From positions 96,600 through 160,599 of the forward strand of contig NZ_FOWC01000019.1 of the NCBI RefSeq assembly GCF_900115345.1: DNA of 64,000 nucleotides, written 5' to 3'. The notes below the pieces were generated by a model, which was given only the letters and a program-made list of their open reading frames with translations, was not told the origin of the DNA and did not search any database. Shown here piece by piece: positions 7,693-16,544 of this stretch. The position numbers and the translations under genes were made by a program. The number at the start of each line of letters is the position of its first letter. Positions within the stretch are counted from its first letter, which is position 1. The DNA is from Amycolatopsis rubida (GTDB lineage: Bacteria > Actinomycetota > Actinomycetes > Mycobacteriales > Pseudonocardiaceae).

Positions 7693-9323
7693 CCACCGGG
7701 CACCCCGTCCCGGACCGCGCGGTCCGGAACATCCTGGCGATCAACTTCAACCACGACGGCGCGGCGGTTCTGCTGTCGGACGGCCGGATGGCCGGTTTCG
7801 TCGCCACCGAGCGGTTCTCGCGGCGCAAGAAGCATCCCGGGCTGCGGGCGAGCGACCTGGCCGAACTGCTGGACCAAGCCGGGCTCGCACTGTCCGATGT
7901 GGACCACGTGCTGCTGTGCAACCTGCATTCGATGGACTCGCCGGACATCGCGCTGCTGCACGGATCCGACCTCAAGGAGACCTGGCTGGAGTTCTGGGTG
8001 GACCAGCGCAACGCGCGGGTCTCCCTCGACGGCGTCCGCATTCCGTGCACGGTGAACCCGGAGCACCACCTGCTGCACGCGGCCGCGAGCTTCTACACCT
8101 CGCCGTTCGACTCGGCGGTTTCGGTGGCCGTCGATCCCGCCGGCTGCCGCGCGTACCTGGGGCGGGGCACCAAGCTGGTGGCCCTTCGGCAGGACTTCGA
8201 CACGTGGTTCACCGCCAACATCGGCTACTGCTACGTCGCCGAACTGCAGTTCGGGTCCAGCATCGTGGGCGCGGGCAAGGTGATGGGACTGGCCCCGTAC
8301 GGCGCGCTCGACGACCCGGCGGCGTTCGATCCGGCCAAGCTCTCCCGGTTCGACGAGCTGGTCGCGCTGGCCGGGCAGGACCCGGTGCCGGTCGCGGTGG
8401 GGGACCGGGAACTCAACGCCCGCCTCTCCTACTACATCCAGCGCGGCCTCGACGTCCAGCTGCTGGCGCTGTTCGCCGAACTCGGCCCGATCGCGGCCCG
8501 CAACGGGGCCGGCCGGAACCTGTGCCTCTCCGGCGGAACCGCGCTGAACGTGGTCGCGACGGAGCCCGCGTTCGCCGCGTCCGAGTTCGAACGCGTCCAC
8601 TTCCATCCCGCCTGCGGGGACGACGGGACCGCGATCGGCGCCGCCCTGTGGCATTGGCACCACGTGCTGGGCAATCCGCGGCGGGCGTACCGGAACACCG
8701 AGCTGATGTATTCGGTCCGGCAGTACCCGAAGGAGGCGGAGGAGCGCGCGCTGCGCGCGCACGCGGACGAGCTGTCGGTGGAGATCGTCGACGACTACGC
8801 GGGCCGGACCGCGGACCTGCTCGCCGCGGGCGCGGTCGTCGGCTGGTACGAGGGCGCGTCGGAGATCGGGCCCCGCGCGCTCGGGCACCGCAGCATCCTC
8901 GCCGATCCGCGGAGCCCGACGATGCGGGACCGGCTGAACGCGGAAATCAAGCAGCGCGAGCATTTCCGGCCGTTCGCTCCGTCGGTGCGCAACGAGCGGG
9001 CGGCCGAGTGGTTCGGACTGGCGGACAGCCCGTTCATGCTCCGCGCCGCTCCGGTGCGCAAGCCGTCGGTGCCCGCGGTCACGCACGTGGACGGCACCGC
9101 GCGACTGCAGACGGTCCGCCGCGAGGACAACCCGGTCTACTACGACCTGATCCGTGCGTTCGAAGACCGGACCGGGGTGCCGATGGTGCTGAACACGAGC
9201 CTGAACACCAAGGGCGAGCCGATCGCGGAAACCCCGGAGGACGCCGTGCGGACCCTGCTGGCCGCGGGACTCGACCACCTCGTCCTGCCGCACACCGTCG
9301 TGACGAGACGGAGGCGGCCGTGA
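7689..9323 (+). CDS. NodU/BlmD-type O-carbamoyltransferase (first copy)
   Basis: 544 aa, ATGA overlap with the glycosyltransferase. The N-terminal Kae1-like domain starts AINFNHDGAA, has ERFSRRKKHPG and the metal-binding His cluster in EHHLLHAAASFY, and later LCLSGGTALN and HPACGDDGTAIGAA. The C-terminal YrdC-like domain carries EIGPRALGHRSILADPR, REHFRPFAPSV and NTSLNTKGEPI. These enzymes make carbamoyl-adenylate from carbamoyl phosphate and ATP and move the carbamoyl group to a sugar hydroxyl. In bleomycin the mannose is 3-O-carbamoylated by BlmD. Its place between glycosyltransferase, PCP and NDP-sugar synthase supports that role. A second, divergent copy lies at 21043-22797 on the other strand. 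Confidence 0.92.
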   Translation: MTTGHPVPDRAVRNILAINFNHDGAAVLLSDGRMAGFVATERFSRRKKHPGLRASDLAELLDQAGLALSDVDHVLLCNLHSMDSPDIALLHGSDLKETWLEFWVDQRNARVSLDGVRIPCTVNPEHHLLHAAASFYTSPFDSAVSVAVDPAGCRAYLGRGTKLVALRQDFDTWFTANIGYCYVAELQFGSSIVGAGKVMGLAPYGALDDPAAFDPAKLSRFDELVALAGQDPVPVAVGDRELNARLSYYIQRGLDVQLLALFAELGPIAARNGAGRNLCLSGGTALNVVATEPAFAASEFERVHFHPACGDDGTAIGAALWHWHHVLGNPRRAYRNTELMYSVRQYPKEAEERALRAHADELSVEIVDDYAGRTADLLAAGAVVGWYEGASEIGPRALGHRSILADPRSPTMRDRLNAEIKQREHFRPFAPSVRNERAAEWFGLADSPFMLRAAPVRKPSVPAVTHVDGTARLQTVRREDNPVYYDLIRAFEDRTGVPMVLNTSLNTKGEPIAETPEDAVRTLLAAGLDHLVLPHTVVTRRRRP

Positions 9324-9589
9324 TCCGGGGACCGGCGTGGTTCCGGCGGCGCAGGCTGGAGCGGGAGCTGACCGAGGTGTGGTGCGCCGTGCTCCGGCGC
9401 GAGCGGATCGGCCGCACGGACCGTTTCGCCGACCTGGGAGGCGATTCGATCGCGGCCGTCCGGATCGTGAACGCGCTCGCCGACCGGCTCGGCACGGACC
9501 TGTCCGTGCGCGTCCTGCTGGAAACCCAGACCGTCGCGGGCATGGCCGAACGGGTGCTGGCGCCCGGCGACGGGGAGGCCGGACCGTGA
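9320..9589 (+). CDS. Free-standing peptidyl carrier protein (BlmI-like)
   Basis: 89 aa, with GTGA overlaps at both ends. A single phosphopantetheine-binding domain covers nearly the whole protein; the attachment Ser is in DLGGDSIAAV. BlmI of the bleomycin pathway is likewise a discrete PCP outside the NRPS genes. It may carry an amino acid for hydroxylation by the operon's dioxygenases, or a unit delivered in trans; neither is shown by sequence. Confidence 0.9.
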   Translation: MIRGPAWFRRRRLERELTEVWCAVLRRERIGRTDRFADLGGDSIAAVRIVNALADRLGTDLSVRVLLETQTVAGMAERVLAPGDGEAGP

Positions 9590-11079
9590 CCGGGGACCTG
9601 CTCGGGCTCGTGGCCGCCGTCCGGGGAACACGGGCGCTGGTGGTCGGCGACGCCATCGTGGACCGGTATCTCGTCGGCACGCCCGCCGGGATGTGCCGGG
9701 AGGCCCCGGTGCCGGTGCTCGACCTGACCGGCGCGCACGACCAGTGCGGCGGCGCGGCGAACGTGGCGGCCAACCTCCGCTCGCTCGGCGCCGAACCGCG
9801 GCTGCTCGCCGTGGCCGGAGCGGACCCGGCCGGGCGGCGGCTGCGCGCGGCGCTGGCGGCGGCCGGGCTCGGCTCCGGTCTCCTGGTGACCGACGAGTCG
9901 CGGCCGACCGCGGTCAAGCACCGGGTGCTGGCGCCGCGGCAGATGCTGCTGCGGATGGACGAGGGCGGCCGGGAACCGGTCGGCCGGCGCACCGCCGCGA
10001 CGCTGGCCGCGCGGCTGGCCGAACAGCTGTCGTGGTGCGACGTGGTCATCGCCTGCGACTACGGCTACGGCGCCTTCACCGAAGAGGTGACCGAGGTGCT
10101 GGCGGCCTCGCGGCGGCGTCCGCTGCTCGTGGTGGATTCCCGGACCCCGGCCGCGTTTCGCGCGATCCGCCCGGACGCGGTCAAGCCGAACTACGCCGAA
10201 GCCGTCGCTCTCCTCGGGCAGCCCCCGCTGGGCCCGGAAGGCGACCGCGCTGGGCAGATCCAGGACCATGCCGGGCTGCTGCTGGAGCGCAGCGGCGCGG
10301 ACCTGGCGGCGGTCACGCTGGACCGGGACGGCGCCGTGGTGCTGCAGGCCGGGCGGCCGAGCTTGCGCACGTACGCCGACGGGGAGGCCAAGACCACGGT
10401 CGGCGCCGGAGACACCTTCACCTCGGCGCTCGCGCTGGCGCTGGCCGCGGGCGCCGATCCGGGCGCCGCCGCGGAATTCGCCTCCGCGGCCGCCGACACG
10501 GTGGTGCGCAAACCGGGAACCGCGAACTGCGACCCCGCGGAACTGCGGCGCAGGCTCGCCGGCGCCGGCAAGATCCAGCCCGGCGGCGAACTCCCGGCCT
10601 GGCTGACCGACGTGCCGGGCCGGGGATCCCGCGTCGTGTTCACGAACGGCTGCTTCGACCTCCTGCACGGCGGCCACGTTTCCCTGCTCAGCCGGGCCAA
10701 GGCGTTCGGCGAACTGCTCGTGGTGGGCGTGAACTCCGACGAGAGCGTGCGCAGGCTCAAAGGCCCGGCCCGGCCGGTGCTCCCGCTGGCCGAGCGGATG
10801 CGGGTGCTGGCCGCGCTGGGCTGCGTCGACGTCGTGGTGCCCTTCGCCGCCGACAGCCCGGCGGAACTGATCGAACGGCTGCGGCCGGACGTCTACGTCA
10901 AGGGCGACGACTACACCCGCCAGACCCTGCCCGAAGCGCCGCTGGTCGAACGGCTCGGCGGGGTCGTCGAACTGCTGAGCACCGTCGGCGGGCTGTCCAC
11001 CAGCAAGATCATCCGGGAGATCCGCGCTCTGTCCGCGGTGGACGAGCAGCGCGCGGGCCCGGACCGGAAGGGGGCGTGA
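9586..11079 (+). CDS. HldE/RfaE-like bifunctional sugar kinase / nucleotidyltransferase (BlmC-type)
   Basis: 497 aa from GTG 9586. The N-terminal half (about 15-320) is a PfkB-family sugar kinase: GGAANVAANL, then VGAGDTFTSALALA as anion-hole and catalytic-Asp motif. The C-terminal half (about 345-490) is a cytidylyltransferase-fold domain: TNGCFDLLHGGHVSLL, VGVNSDESVRRLKGP and VKGDDYT. In Gram-negatives HldE phosphorylates heptose-7-phosphate and forms ADP-heptose for LPS. Here it sits in a glycopeptide operon with a GT9, as BlmC does in bleomycin clusters, so it should make the activated hexose or heptose for the disaccharide. The isomerase and phosphatase partners are not in this window. 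Confidence 0.9.
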   Translation: MTGDLLGLVAAVRGTRALVVGDAIVDRYLVGTPAGMCREAPVPVLDLTGAHDQCGGAANVAANLRSLGAEPRLLAVAGADPAGRRLRAALAAAGLGSGLLVTDESRPTAVKHRVLAPRQMLLRMDEGGREPVGRRTAATLAARLAEQLSWCDVVIACDYGYGAFTEEVTEVLAASRRRPLLVVDSRTPAAFRAIRPDAVKPNYAEAVALLGQPPLGPEGDRAGQIQDHAGLLLERSGADLAAVTLDRDGAVVLQAGRPSLRTYADGEAKTTVGAGDTFTSALALALAAGADPGAAAEFASAAADTVVRKPGTANCDPAELRRRLAGAGKIQPGGELPAWLTDVPGRGSRVVFTNGCFDLLHGGHVSLLSRAKAFGELLVVGVNSDESVRRLKGPARPVLPLAERMRVLAALGCVDVVVPFAADSPAELIERLRPDVYVKGDDYTRQTLPEAPLVERLGGVVELLSTVGGLSTSKIIREIRALSAVDEQRAGPDRKGA

Positions 11080-11083
11080 ACCG

Positions 11084-12001
11084 ATGCGACCGGTCACCGG
11101 GGCCCGGCGCGGGAACGCGACGCGGCAGCTGTACTCCGACCTCATCGCGGCTCTGCTCGCCGAAGGCGACGAACCCGCGGCGCGGGCGTGCGCGGAACTC
11201 GCCGTCGCACAGGGCGTCTGGCGCCATCCCGCGCAGCGCCCCGTGCACTACGTGCCGTCCCTGCCGCCGATCCCGGTCTACGACCCCGGGCAGTTCTGGT
11301 TCACCGCCTACCTGCGCGAAAGCTATCCGCGGATCCGCGCCGAACTGGACACCGTCACCGACCCGGCGGCGCGCGGGTTCCTGCCGGTCGAGGAACCGCT
11401 GCTGGGCAAGGGACGCTGGGAGCAGGTGACGTTTTACGAGGCGGGGCACCGCTTCGCCGACGCCTGCGACCGGTTCCCGGTCACCGCGAGCGTCATCGAG
11501 GGCATCCCCGAGGCGAGCAGCGGCGGGCCCGGGGTGGTCACCCTGTCCTGGCTCCACCCGGGCGCGCACATCCGGCCGCACTGCGGCGGATCCAATGCGC
11601 GGCAACGGGTTCATCTCGGTCTCGTCGTCCCGGAAGGGCCGCGGATCCGGGTCGGCGACCGCGTGCTGCGCTGGCGGGAAGGCGACTGCCTGGTCTTCGA
11701 CGACTCCTTCGAACACGAGGTCTGGCACGAAGGCACGGAACCGCGCGTCGTGCTGCTGCTCGACGTCTCGCACGCCGATCTCGACGAAAGCGTCCGGGAC
11801 TGGATCCTGTCCGCCCGCACCGCCTTCGACGACCGGATCAAGGCGTACATGGGCGAGCGCGGGATCGAACGCGCCGAACTGGTCGAGGGCGTCCTGCGGC
11901 TCACCGCCGACAGCGGGGCGGCCAGCCTGGTCACCCGGCATCTGCGCGAGGTCGACGCCTCGGCGGTCGAGCTGAAGGACGGAAAGGTCAGGTACGAGTG
12001 A
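11084..12001 (+). CDS. Aspartyl/asparaginyl beta-hydroxylase-type dioxygenase 1
   Basis: 305 aa from ATG 11084. The C-terminal two thirds match the Asp/Asn beta-hydroxylase family (PF05118): SWLHPGAHIRPHCGGSN with the first His ligand, an Arg/His pair (RVHLGL), WREGDCLVFDDSFEHEVWH with the second His, and RVVLLLDVSH. The N-terminal third (GVWRHPAQRP, QFWFTAYLRESYP) is shared with the paralogue at 14404-15387. These Fe(II)/2-oxoglutarate enzymes hydroxylate beta-carbons of Asp/Asn-like residues; bleomycin contains beta-hydroxyhistidine, so His is a candidate substrate. It overlaps the ABC exporter by GTGA. Confidence 0.87.
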   Translation: MRPVTGARRGNATRQLYSDLIAALLAEGDEPAARACAELAVAQGVWRHPAQRPVHYVPSLPPIPVYDPGQFWFTAYLRESYPRIRAELDTVTDPAARGFLPVEEPLLGKGRWEQVTFYEAGHRFADACDRFPVTASVIEGIPEASSGGPGVVTLSWLHPGAHIRPHCGGSNARQRVHLGLVVPEGPRIRVGDRVLRWREGDCLVFDDSFEHEVWHEGTEPRVVLLLDVSHADLDESVRDWILSARTAFDDRIKAYMGERGIERAELVEGVLRLTADSGAASLVTRHLREVDASAVELKDGKVRYE

Positions 12002-13785
12002 CGACGACCGCTCCGCCCCCCGGCGAGCCCGGGCCGGACCAGCCGCCGCGGCGGTTCGGCTGGTCGCGGCTGCCCGCGCTGCTGCGGCTGGGCCCGGGAC
12101 TGCGCCTGGCGCTGGCGGGGCTGCTGATGCTGGAGCTGTTGTCCTACGCCACCGTGCTGGTGCAGCCGCAGGTGGTGAAATGGCTGCTGGACTCGGTGTC
12201 GCGGGGCGCGAGCTTCGTGCCCGCCCTGCTGACGCTCGCCGCGGTCGCCCTGTGCTCCGGAGTCCTGATCGTCACCAGCAGCTACCAGCTGGGCAAGCTC
12301 GGCCAGCGGATGGTGCTCGGCGCGCGGGCGGGCATGATCGACGCGCTGCTGCGGGCCAGGGTCAGCACGGTGCAGCGGCGTCCGATCGGGGACGTGCTCT
12401 CGCGGATCGGCAGCGACACCACGCTGTTGCAGCACGCGCTGTCGGAGGCGCTGGTCCGGGGCGCGGTCGCCCCGGTCGTGCTGCTCGCCACCGTGGTGCT
12501 GATGGCGCTGAGCGATCTGACGATGGTGCTGGTGCTGCTGGCGGTCGTGGCCGTGGGCGCCGGGGTGGAATGGCTGATCCTGCACCGGCTGGCGAAGGCG
12601 ACCGAAGCGGCGCAGGCCGGGGTCGGCGAGATGCTCACCGGGCTGCAGCGGGTCCTGCTCGCCTTCCGGACGGTCAAGGCGTTCGGCACCGAGGCGGACG
12701 AGGCCCGCGCCGTCGTCGGGCAGGCCCGGCTCGCCTGCCGGCAGGGGGTGCGCGCGGCGGGCTGGAACGCGGTCGTCGGCGGCACCGGCTGGGTGCTGAT
12801 GGACATCATGTTCCTGACCGCGCTGGGGATGGGCGGGGCCCGGATCGCCTCCGGGGCGATGTCGGTCAGCGATCTCGTCGCTTTCCTGTTGTACGTCACG
12901 TATCTGCGCACGCCCTCGGCCGCGCTGACGCAGGCCGCGAGCGCGATGTCGGAAGGGCTCGCGGCGCTGGCCAGGATCGAGCAGATCCAGCACATCCCGG
13001 CCGAACCCGACGACCAGGACGCGTCCGCCGAACCGGAGCCCGCGCCCGCCGACGACGGGGTCCCGGCCGGGATCGCGCTGGACGGGGTGTGGGCGGGCTA
13101 CGAGGACCAGCCGGTGCTCAGCGGCGTCTCGGTGCACGTTCCCCGCGGCCTCACCGTCGTGACCGGGCCGTCGGGGATCGGCAAGACCACGGTGCTCAAC
13201 GTGGTCGAGCGTTTCCTGGAACTGCGGCGGGGCCGGGTGCTGCTGGACGGCGTCGACATCAGGGCCTTCCAGCGCGGCGAACTGCGGCGCAGGCTCGCCT
13301 ACGTGGAGCAGGACGCGCCGCTGCTGGGCGCGACGATCCGCGAGGCGGTCGGCTACGGCGCGGCGAGCCCCGGCGAGACGGAACTGCTCGACGTCGTGCA
13401 CGCGGTCGGGCTCGCGGACTGGGTCGCGAGCCTGCCCGACGGGCTGGACACCGCCATCGGCGAGCGCGCGGTCGCGGTCTCCGGCGGGCAACGGCAACGG
13501 CTCGCGGTGGCTCGGGCGCTGCTGCGCCACGCCGACGTCCTGCTGCTCGACGAAGCGACCTCGCAGCTCGACGCGGACAGCGAGGAGACCCTGCTGCGGA
13601 CGATCGCCGAACAGGCGAGGGTGCGCATCGTGCTGGCCGTGAGCCATCGCATGACCGTGGCCAGCCAGGCCGACCTGGTGATCGTGCTCGATGAAAGCGG
13701 CGTGCGCGCGGCCGGGTCGCACCGTGAGCTGCTTCGCTCCGATCCCTTGTACCGCAGGCTCGCGAGCACCGGCGGAACGCGATGA
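11998..13785 (+). CDS. ABC exporter, transmembrane plus ATPase half-transporter
   Basis: 595 aa from a GTG overlapping the hydroxylase stop. About six hydrophobic segments cover residues 30-330, followed by a nucleotide-binding domain: Walker A GPSGIGKTTVLN, Q-loop YVEQDAPL, signature VSGGQRQRLAVARALL, Walker B DVLLLDEATSQLD and switch His in VSHRM. All catalytic motifs are intact, so it should work as a homodimer in the membrane. Its place inside the operon between two hydroxylases suggests export of the glycopeptide or of an acetylated precursor, and a share in self-resistance. Confidence 0.92.
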   Translation: MTTTAPPPGEPGPDQPPRRFGWSRLPALLRLGPGLRLALAGLLMLELLSYATVLVQPQVVKWLLDSVSRGASFVPALLTLAAVALCSGVLIVTSSYQLGKLGQRMVLGARAGMIDALLRARVSTVQRRPIGDVLSRIGSDTTLLQHALSEALVRGAVAPVVLLATVVLMALSDLTMVLVLLAVVAVGAGVEWLILHRLAKATEAAQAGVGEMLTGLQRVLLAFRTVKAFGTEADEARAVVGQARLACRQGVRAAGWNAVVGGTGWVLMDIMFLTALGMGGARIASGAMSVSDLVAFLLYVTYLRTPSAALTQAASAMSEGLAALARIEQIQHIPAEPDDQDASAEPEPAPADDGVPAGIALDGVWAGYEDQPVLSGVSVHVPRGLTVVTGPSGIGKTTVLNVVERFLELRRGRVLLDGVDIRAFQRGELRRRLAYVEQDAPLLGATIREAVGYGAASPGETELLDVVHAVGLADWVASLPDGLDTAIGERAVAVSGGQRQRLAVARALLRHADVLLLDEATSQLDADSEETLLRTIAEQARVRIVLAVSHRMTVASQADLVIVLDESGVRAAGSHRELLRSDPLYRRLASTGGTR

Positions 13786-13807
13786 CCGATCGAACCGAGG
13801 AGTCCTG

Positions 13808-14371
13808 ATGACAGCGGGCAAACGGCGGCGCGGCGCACTGGCCGCCGCGAGCAAGACCGGCGACAGCGAGAAGATCCGCGAGCTGGCGCCGACCGGCGAG
13901 GAGCTTTCCGCGCGGGACGAGGACGGGTGGAGCGCGCTGGACTGGGCCGCCGGGCACGGCGATCCGGCGACGGTGGCCGCGCTGCTCGCGGCAGGCGCGG
14001 ATCCGCTGGCCAAAGCCGAGGACGAGCGCACCCCTTACGACATCGCGTTGGCGGCCGGTCATCGCGAAGCGGCCCTCCTGCTGCGCGAGAGCGCGGGCGG
14101 CGAAACCCGGTCGCCGGGCTGGACGCCGTACTGCCGCGCCTATCCGCTGAGCGCGGTGCGCGCCTACCCCGGCTGGCCCGAGGACGCGGGGGAGCGGACC
14201 GAGGAGTTCGTCTACCTGCACGACGATTTCACCGTGACCGCCGCGATCTGGCCCGGCGAGGACGTCGTGTTCGCGGCGGTCACGCCCGAATGGGAACGGT
14301 TCTGCCGCGACGAACTGGGATTCGCGGCACCCGACGACCTCGACCTCGTCCCGGAGGCGGACCGCGGCTGA
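13808..14371 (+). CDS. Ankyrin-repeat protein with unknown C-terminal domain
   Basis: 187 aa; the ATG follows GAGGAG. Residues about 10-95 contain two to three ankyrin repeats (DEDGWSALDWAAGHGDPATV, AGADPLAKAEDERTPYDIAL, AGHREAALLL). The rest (about 100-187), starting GWTPYCRAYPLSAVRAYPGW, is acidic and aromatic and not a family I recognise. Ankyrin repeats usually mediate protein binding, so a scaffold or regulatory role for the tailoring enzymes is possible but unproved. It has its own ribosome-binding site but is co-directional with the operon, with a 22-bp gap before it and 32 bp after. Confidence 0.75.
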   Translation: MTAGKRRRGALAAASKTGDSEKIRELAPTGEELSARDEDGWSALDWAAGHGDPATVAALLAAGADPLAKAEDERTPYDIALAAGHREAALLLRESAGGETRSPGWTPYCRAYPLSAVRAYPGWPEDAGERTEEFVYLHDDFTVTAAIWPGEDVVFAAVTPEWERFCRDELGFAAPDDLDLVPEADRG

Positions 14372-14403
14372 CCCGCGCGGCATCTCGAGAAAGGAAGTCA
14401 GCG

Positions 14404-15387
14404 ATGACCGAAAACCAGGGTGCGGGCACTTCCGGCACGGTCGGTGCGCGCGCGTATCTCGAGCAGATGGTCCGGCGCTACTACGCCAGCCTGATCGACG
14501 CCTGGCACTACGCGGGCGACCCGGAGAAGGCAATGGAATGCGCGGCCGCCGCGGTCCGGCAGGGGGTGTGGGACCAGCCCTTCCAGCGGGCCCGGGAACA
14601 CATCCCCGGCCTGCGCGCGCGGCCGGTGCACGACGCCGGGGAGTTCTGGTTCACCGCCTACCTGGAGGAGAACTACCCGCTGATCCGGGCGGAGATCGAG
14701 CAGGTGCTCGACACCCCGCTCGACCCGGTCGTGCCGACCACCGACGACGCCGGGCTGATCCGCAAGGGCGCGTGGAAACAGGCGCACCTCTACCGGGACG
14801 GCCGGTGGCAGACCCGGATCTGCTCGCGGTTCCCGGTCACCACCGGCATCCTGGACAAGGTCCCGGACGTCACCGCGCTCAGCCCCGGCGTGATCACCGT
14901 GTCCCGCGTTTCCCCGGGAACGCACATCATGCCGCACTGCGGGCCGACGAACGCGCTGCTGCGGATCCACCTGCCGATCACCGTTCCGCCCGGGGTGAGC
15001 ATCCGCGTCGCGGACCGGGAAATGCGGTGGCAGGAAGGGAAATGCCTCGTCTTCGACGATTCGTTCGAACACGAGGTGCACCACCGCGGCACCGAGGACC
15101 GCGTGGTGCTGATCCTGGACGTGCTGCACCCGGACCTGGCGGGCGACCACCAGGAACGCCTGCTGCGGCGGCAGCGGAACTTCGAGGAGCAGATCGTCGC
15201 CTTCATGCGGGAACGCGGCCTGGCGCGCGTGCGGGTCCGCGACGGGGAGATCGCCCTGACCCCGGACGACACGGTGCGGCAGCTGGTCGCGACCTACCTG
15301 TCCGGCACCGGGATCACCGGCGCCGAACTCGACGGCGACCAGGTGCGCTGGGAGCGCGCGGACGCGTCGGCGGGAGCGCCCCGATGA
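14404..15387 (+). CDS. Aspartyl/asparaginyl beta-hydroxylase-type dioxygenase 2
   Basis: 327 aa; the ATG follows GAAAGGAAG. It is a paralogue of the protein at 11084-12001, with the same layout: GVWDQPFQRAREH, EFWFTAYLEENYP, then SRVSPGTHIMPHCGPTN (first His ligand), IHLPITVP, WQEGKCLVFDDSFEHEVHH (second His) and RVVLILDVLHPDL. The two copies have clearly diverged, so they probably hydroxylate different positions rather than being a recent duplication. It overlaps the aminotransferase gene by ATGA. Confidence 0.87.
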   Translation: MTENQGAGTSGTVGARAYLEQMVRRYYASLIDAWHYAGDPEKAMECAAAAVRQGVWDQPFQRAREHIPGLRARPVHDAGEFWFTAYLEENYPLIRAEIEQVLDTPLDPVVPTTDDAGLIRKGAWKQAHLYRDGRWQTRICSRFPVTTGILDKVPDVTALSPGVITVSRVSPGTHIMPHCGPTNALLRIHLPITVPPGVSIRVADREMRWQEGKCLVFDDSFEHEVHHRGTEDRVVLILDVLHPDLAGDHQERLLRRQRNFEEQIVAFMRERGLARVRVRDGEIALTPDDTVRQLVATYLSGTGITGAELDGDQVRWERADASAGAPR

Positions 15388-16544
15388 TCAACCTGTTCGA
15401 GCCGGTCCTCGGCGAGGAGGAGCTGGCGGCGATCGGCGAGGTGTTCGCCGACGGCTGGCTGGGCAAGGGAAAGCGGACGCGCGCGTTCGAAGCGGCGTTC
15501 GCGGATCATCTCGGCGTGGCCGAAGAACAGATCGTCTCGGTGAACTCGTGCACCGAAGGGCTGTTCCTGGCGACGGAGCTGCTGGAGATCGGGCCGGGCG
15601 ACGAAGTGGTGCTGCCTTCGGTGAGCTTCGTCGGCGCGGCCAACGCGGTGGCGGCGCGCGGCGGCAAACCGGTCTTCTGCGACGTCGACGCCGACACGCT
15701 GAACCCCGGCACCGCCGAGATCGCGCGCCGGATCGGCCCGGCGACCAAGGCCGTGCTGGTGCTGCACTACGGCGGCTGTCCCGGCGACGTGGCGACGATC
15801 GCCGCGCTGTGCCGGGAACACGGGATCGCCCTGGTGGAGGACGCGGCTTGCGCGGTGGCGTCCCGCGCGGCCGGGACCGCCTGCGGGACCTTCGGCGACC
15901 TCGGCGTGTGGAGCTTCGACGCGATGAAGATCCTGGTCACCGGCGACGGCGGGATGCTCTACGCCAAGGACCCCGCGCTCGCCCGGCGGGCCGCCGAACT
16001 GGCCTATCTCGGCCTGCGCCAGCTCAGCGGCTACGCCGAGGCCGGAACCCGCAAGCGCTGGTGGGAATTCGACGTCGGCCCGTTCGGCCGTCGTTCGGTG
16101 ACCAACGACATCTGCTCGGCGATCGGCATGGTGCAGCTGGGCAAACTGCCGTCGTTCGTCCGGCGCCGCCGCGAGATCTGCCGTCGCTACGACGCCCGGC
16201 TCGCGGCGGTGCCCGGGCTGCGCGTCCCGCCGCGGATGCCGCCGGGACACGAAAGCTCGTACTACTTCTACTAGGTCCGGATGGACTCGCGGATCCGCGA
16301 CGACGTCGCGGCGCGGTTGCACGAACGCGGGATCTACACGAGTTTCCGTTACGCGCCGCTGCACCTGCTGCCCGCCTACGGGGCGCCGCGGCCGGAACTC
16401 CCCGGCACGGAACGGGCCGCGGCGGAAACCCTGTGCATCCCGCTGCACCACGGGCTCGACGACCGGGAAGCCGACACGGTGGCGGACGAACTCGCCGCCG
16501 CGGTCGCCGAATTCGGCGCGGCGAGGGAAAGGACGGAACCGTGA
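15384..16544 (+). pseudogene. DegT/DnrJ/EryC1 sugar aminotransferase interrupted by an in-frame TAG
   Basis: The frame from ATG 15384 encodes a PLP aminotransferase: SVNSCTEGLFLATELLEIGP, SFVGAANAVAARGG, LVEDAACAVASRAAGT, and PLP Lys in WSFDAMKILVTGDGGM. It stops at TAG 16272-16274 after HESSYYFY, yet the same frame continues with VRMDSRIRDDVAARL and SFRYAPLHLLPAY, the conserved end of the family, to 16544. Family members usually have Trp at the interrupted position, so TGG to TAG explains it. Without the stop the protein would be 386 aa. Possibilities are a true nonsense mutation, amber suppression or a base-calling error. The GTG of the next gene overlaps the distal stop, so the operon was built around the full-length gene. 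An intact enzyme would place an amino group on a keto-sugar. Confidence 0.88.

Noticed and set aside
9586..11079. Housekeeping ADP-heptose synthase for LPS
   Set aside because: A high-GC actinobacterium has no LPS, and the gene overlaps a carrier protein in a biosynthetic operon.
16272..16274. TAG read as pyrrolysine, or as the true end of the aminotransferase
   Set aside because: There is no sign of pyl genes, the family position is normally Trp, and conserved C-terminal residues follow in frame up to an overlap with the next gene.
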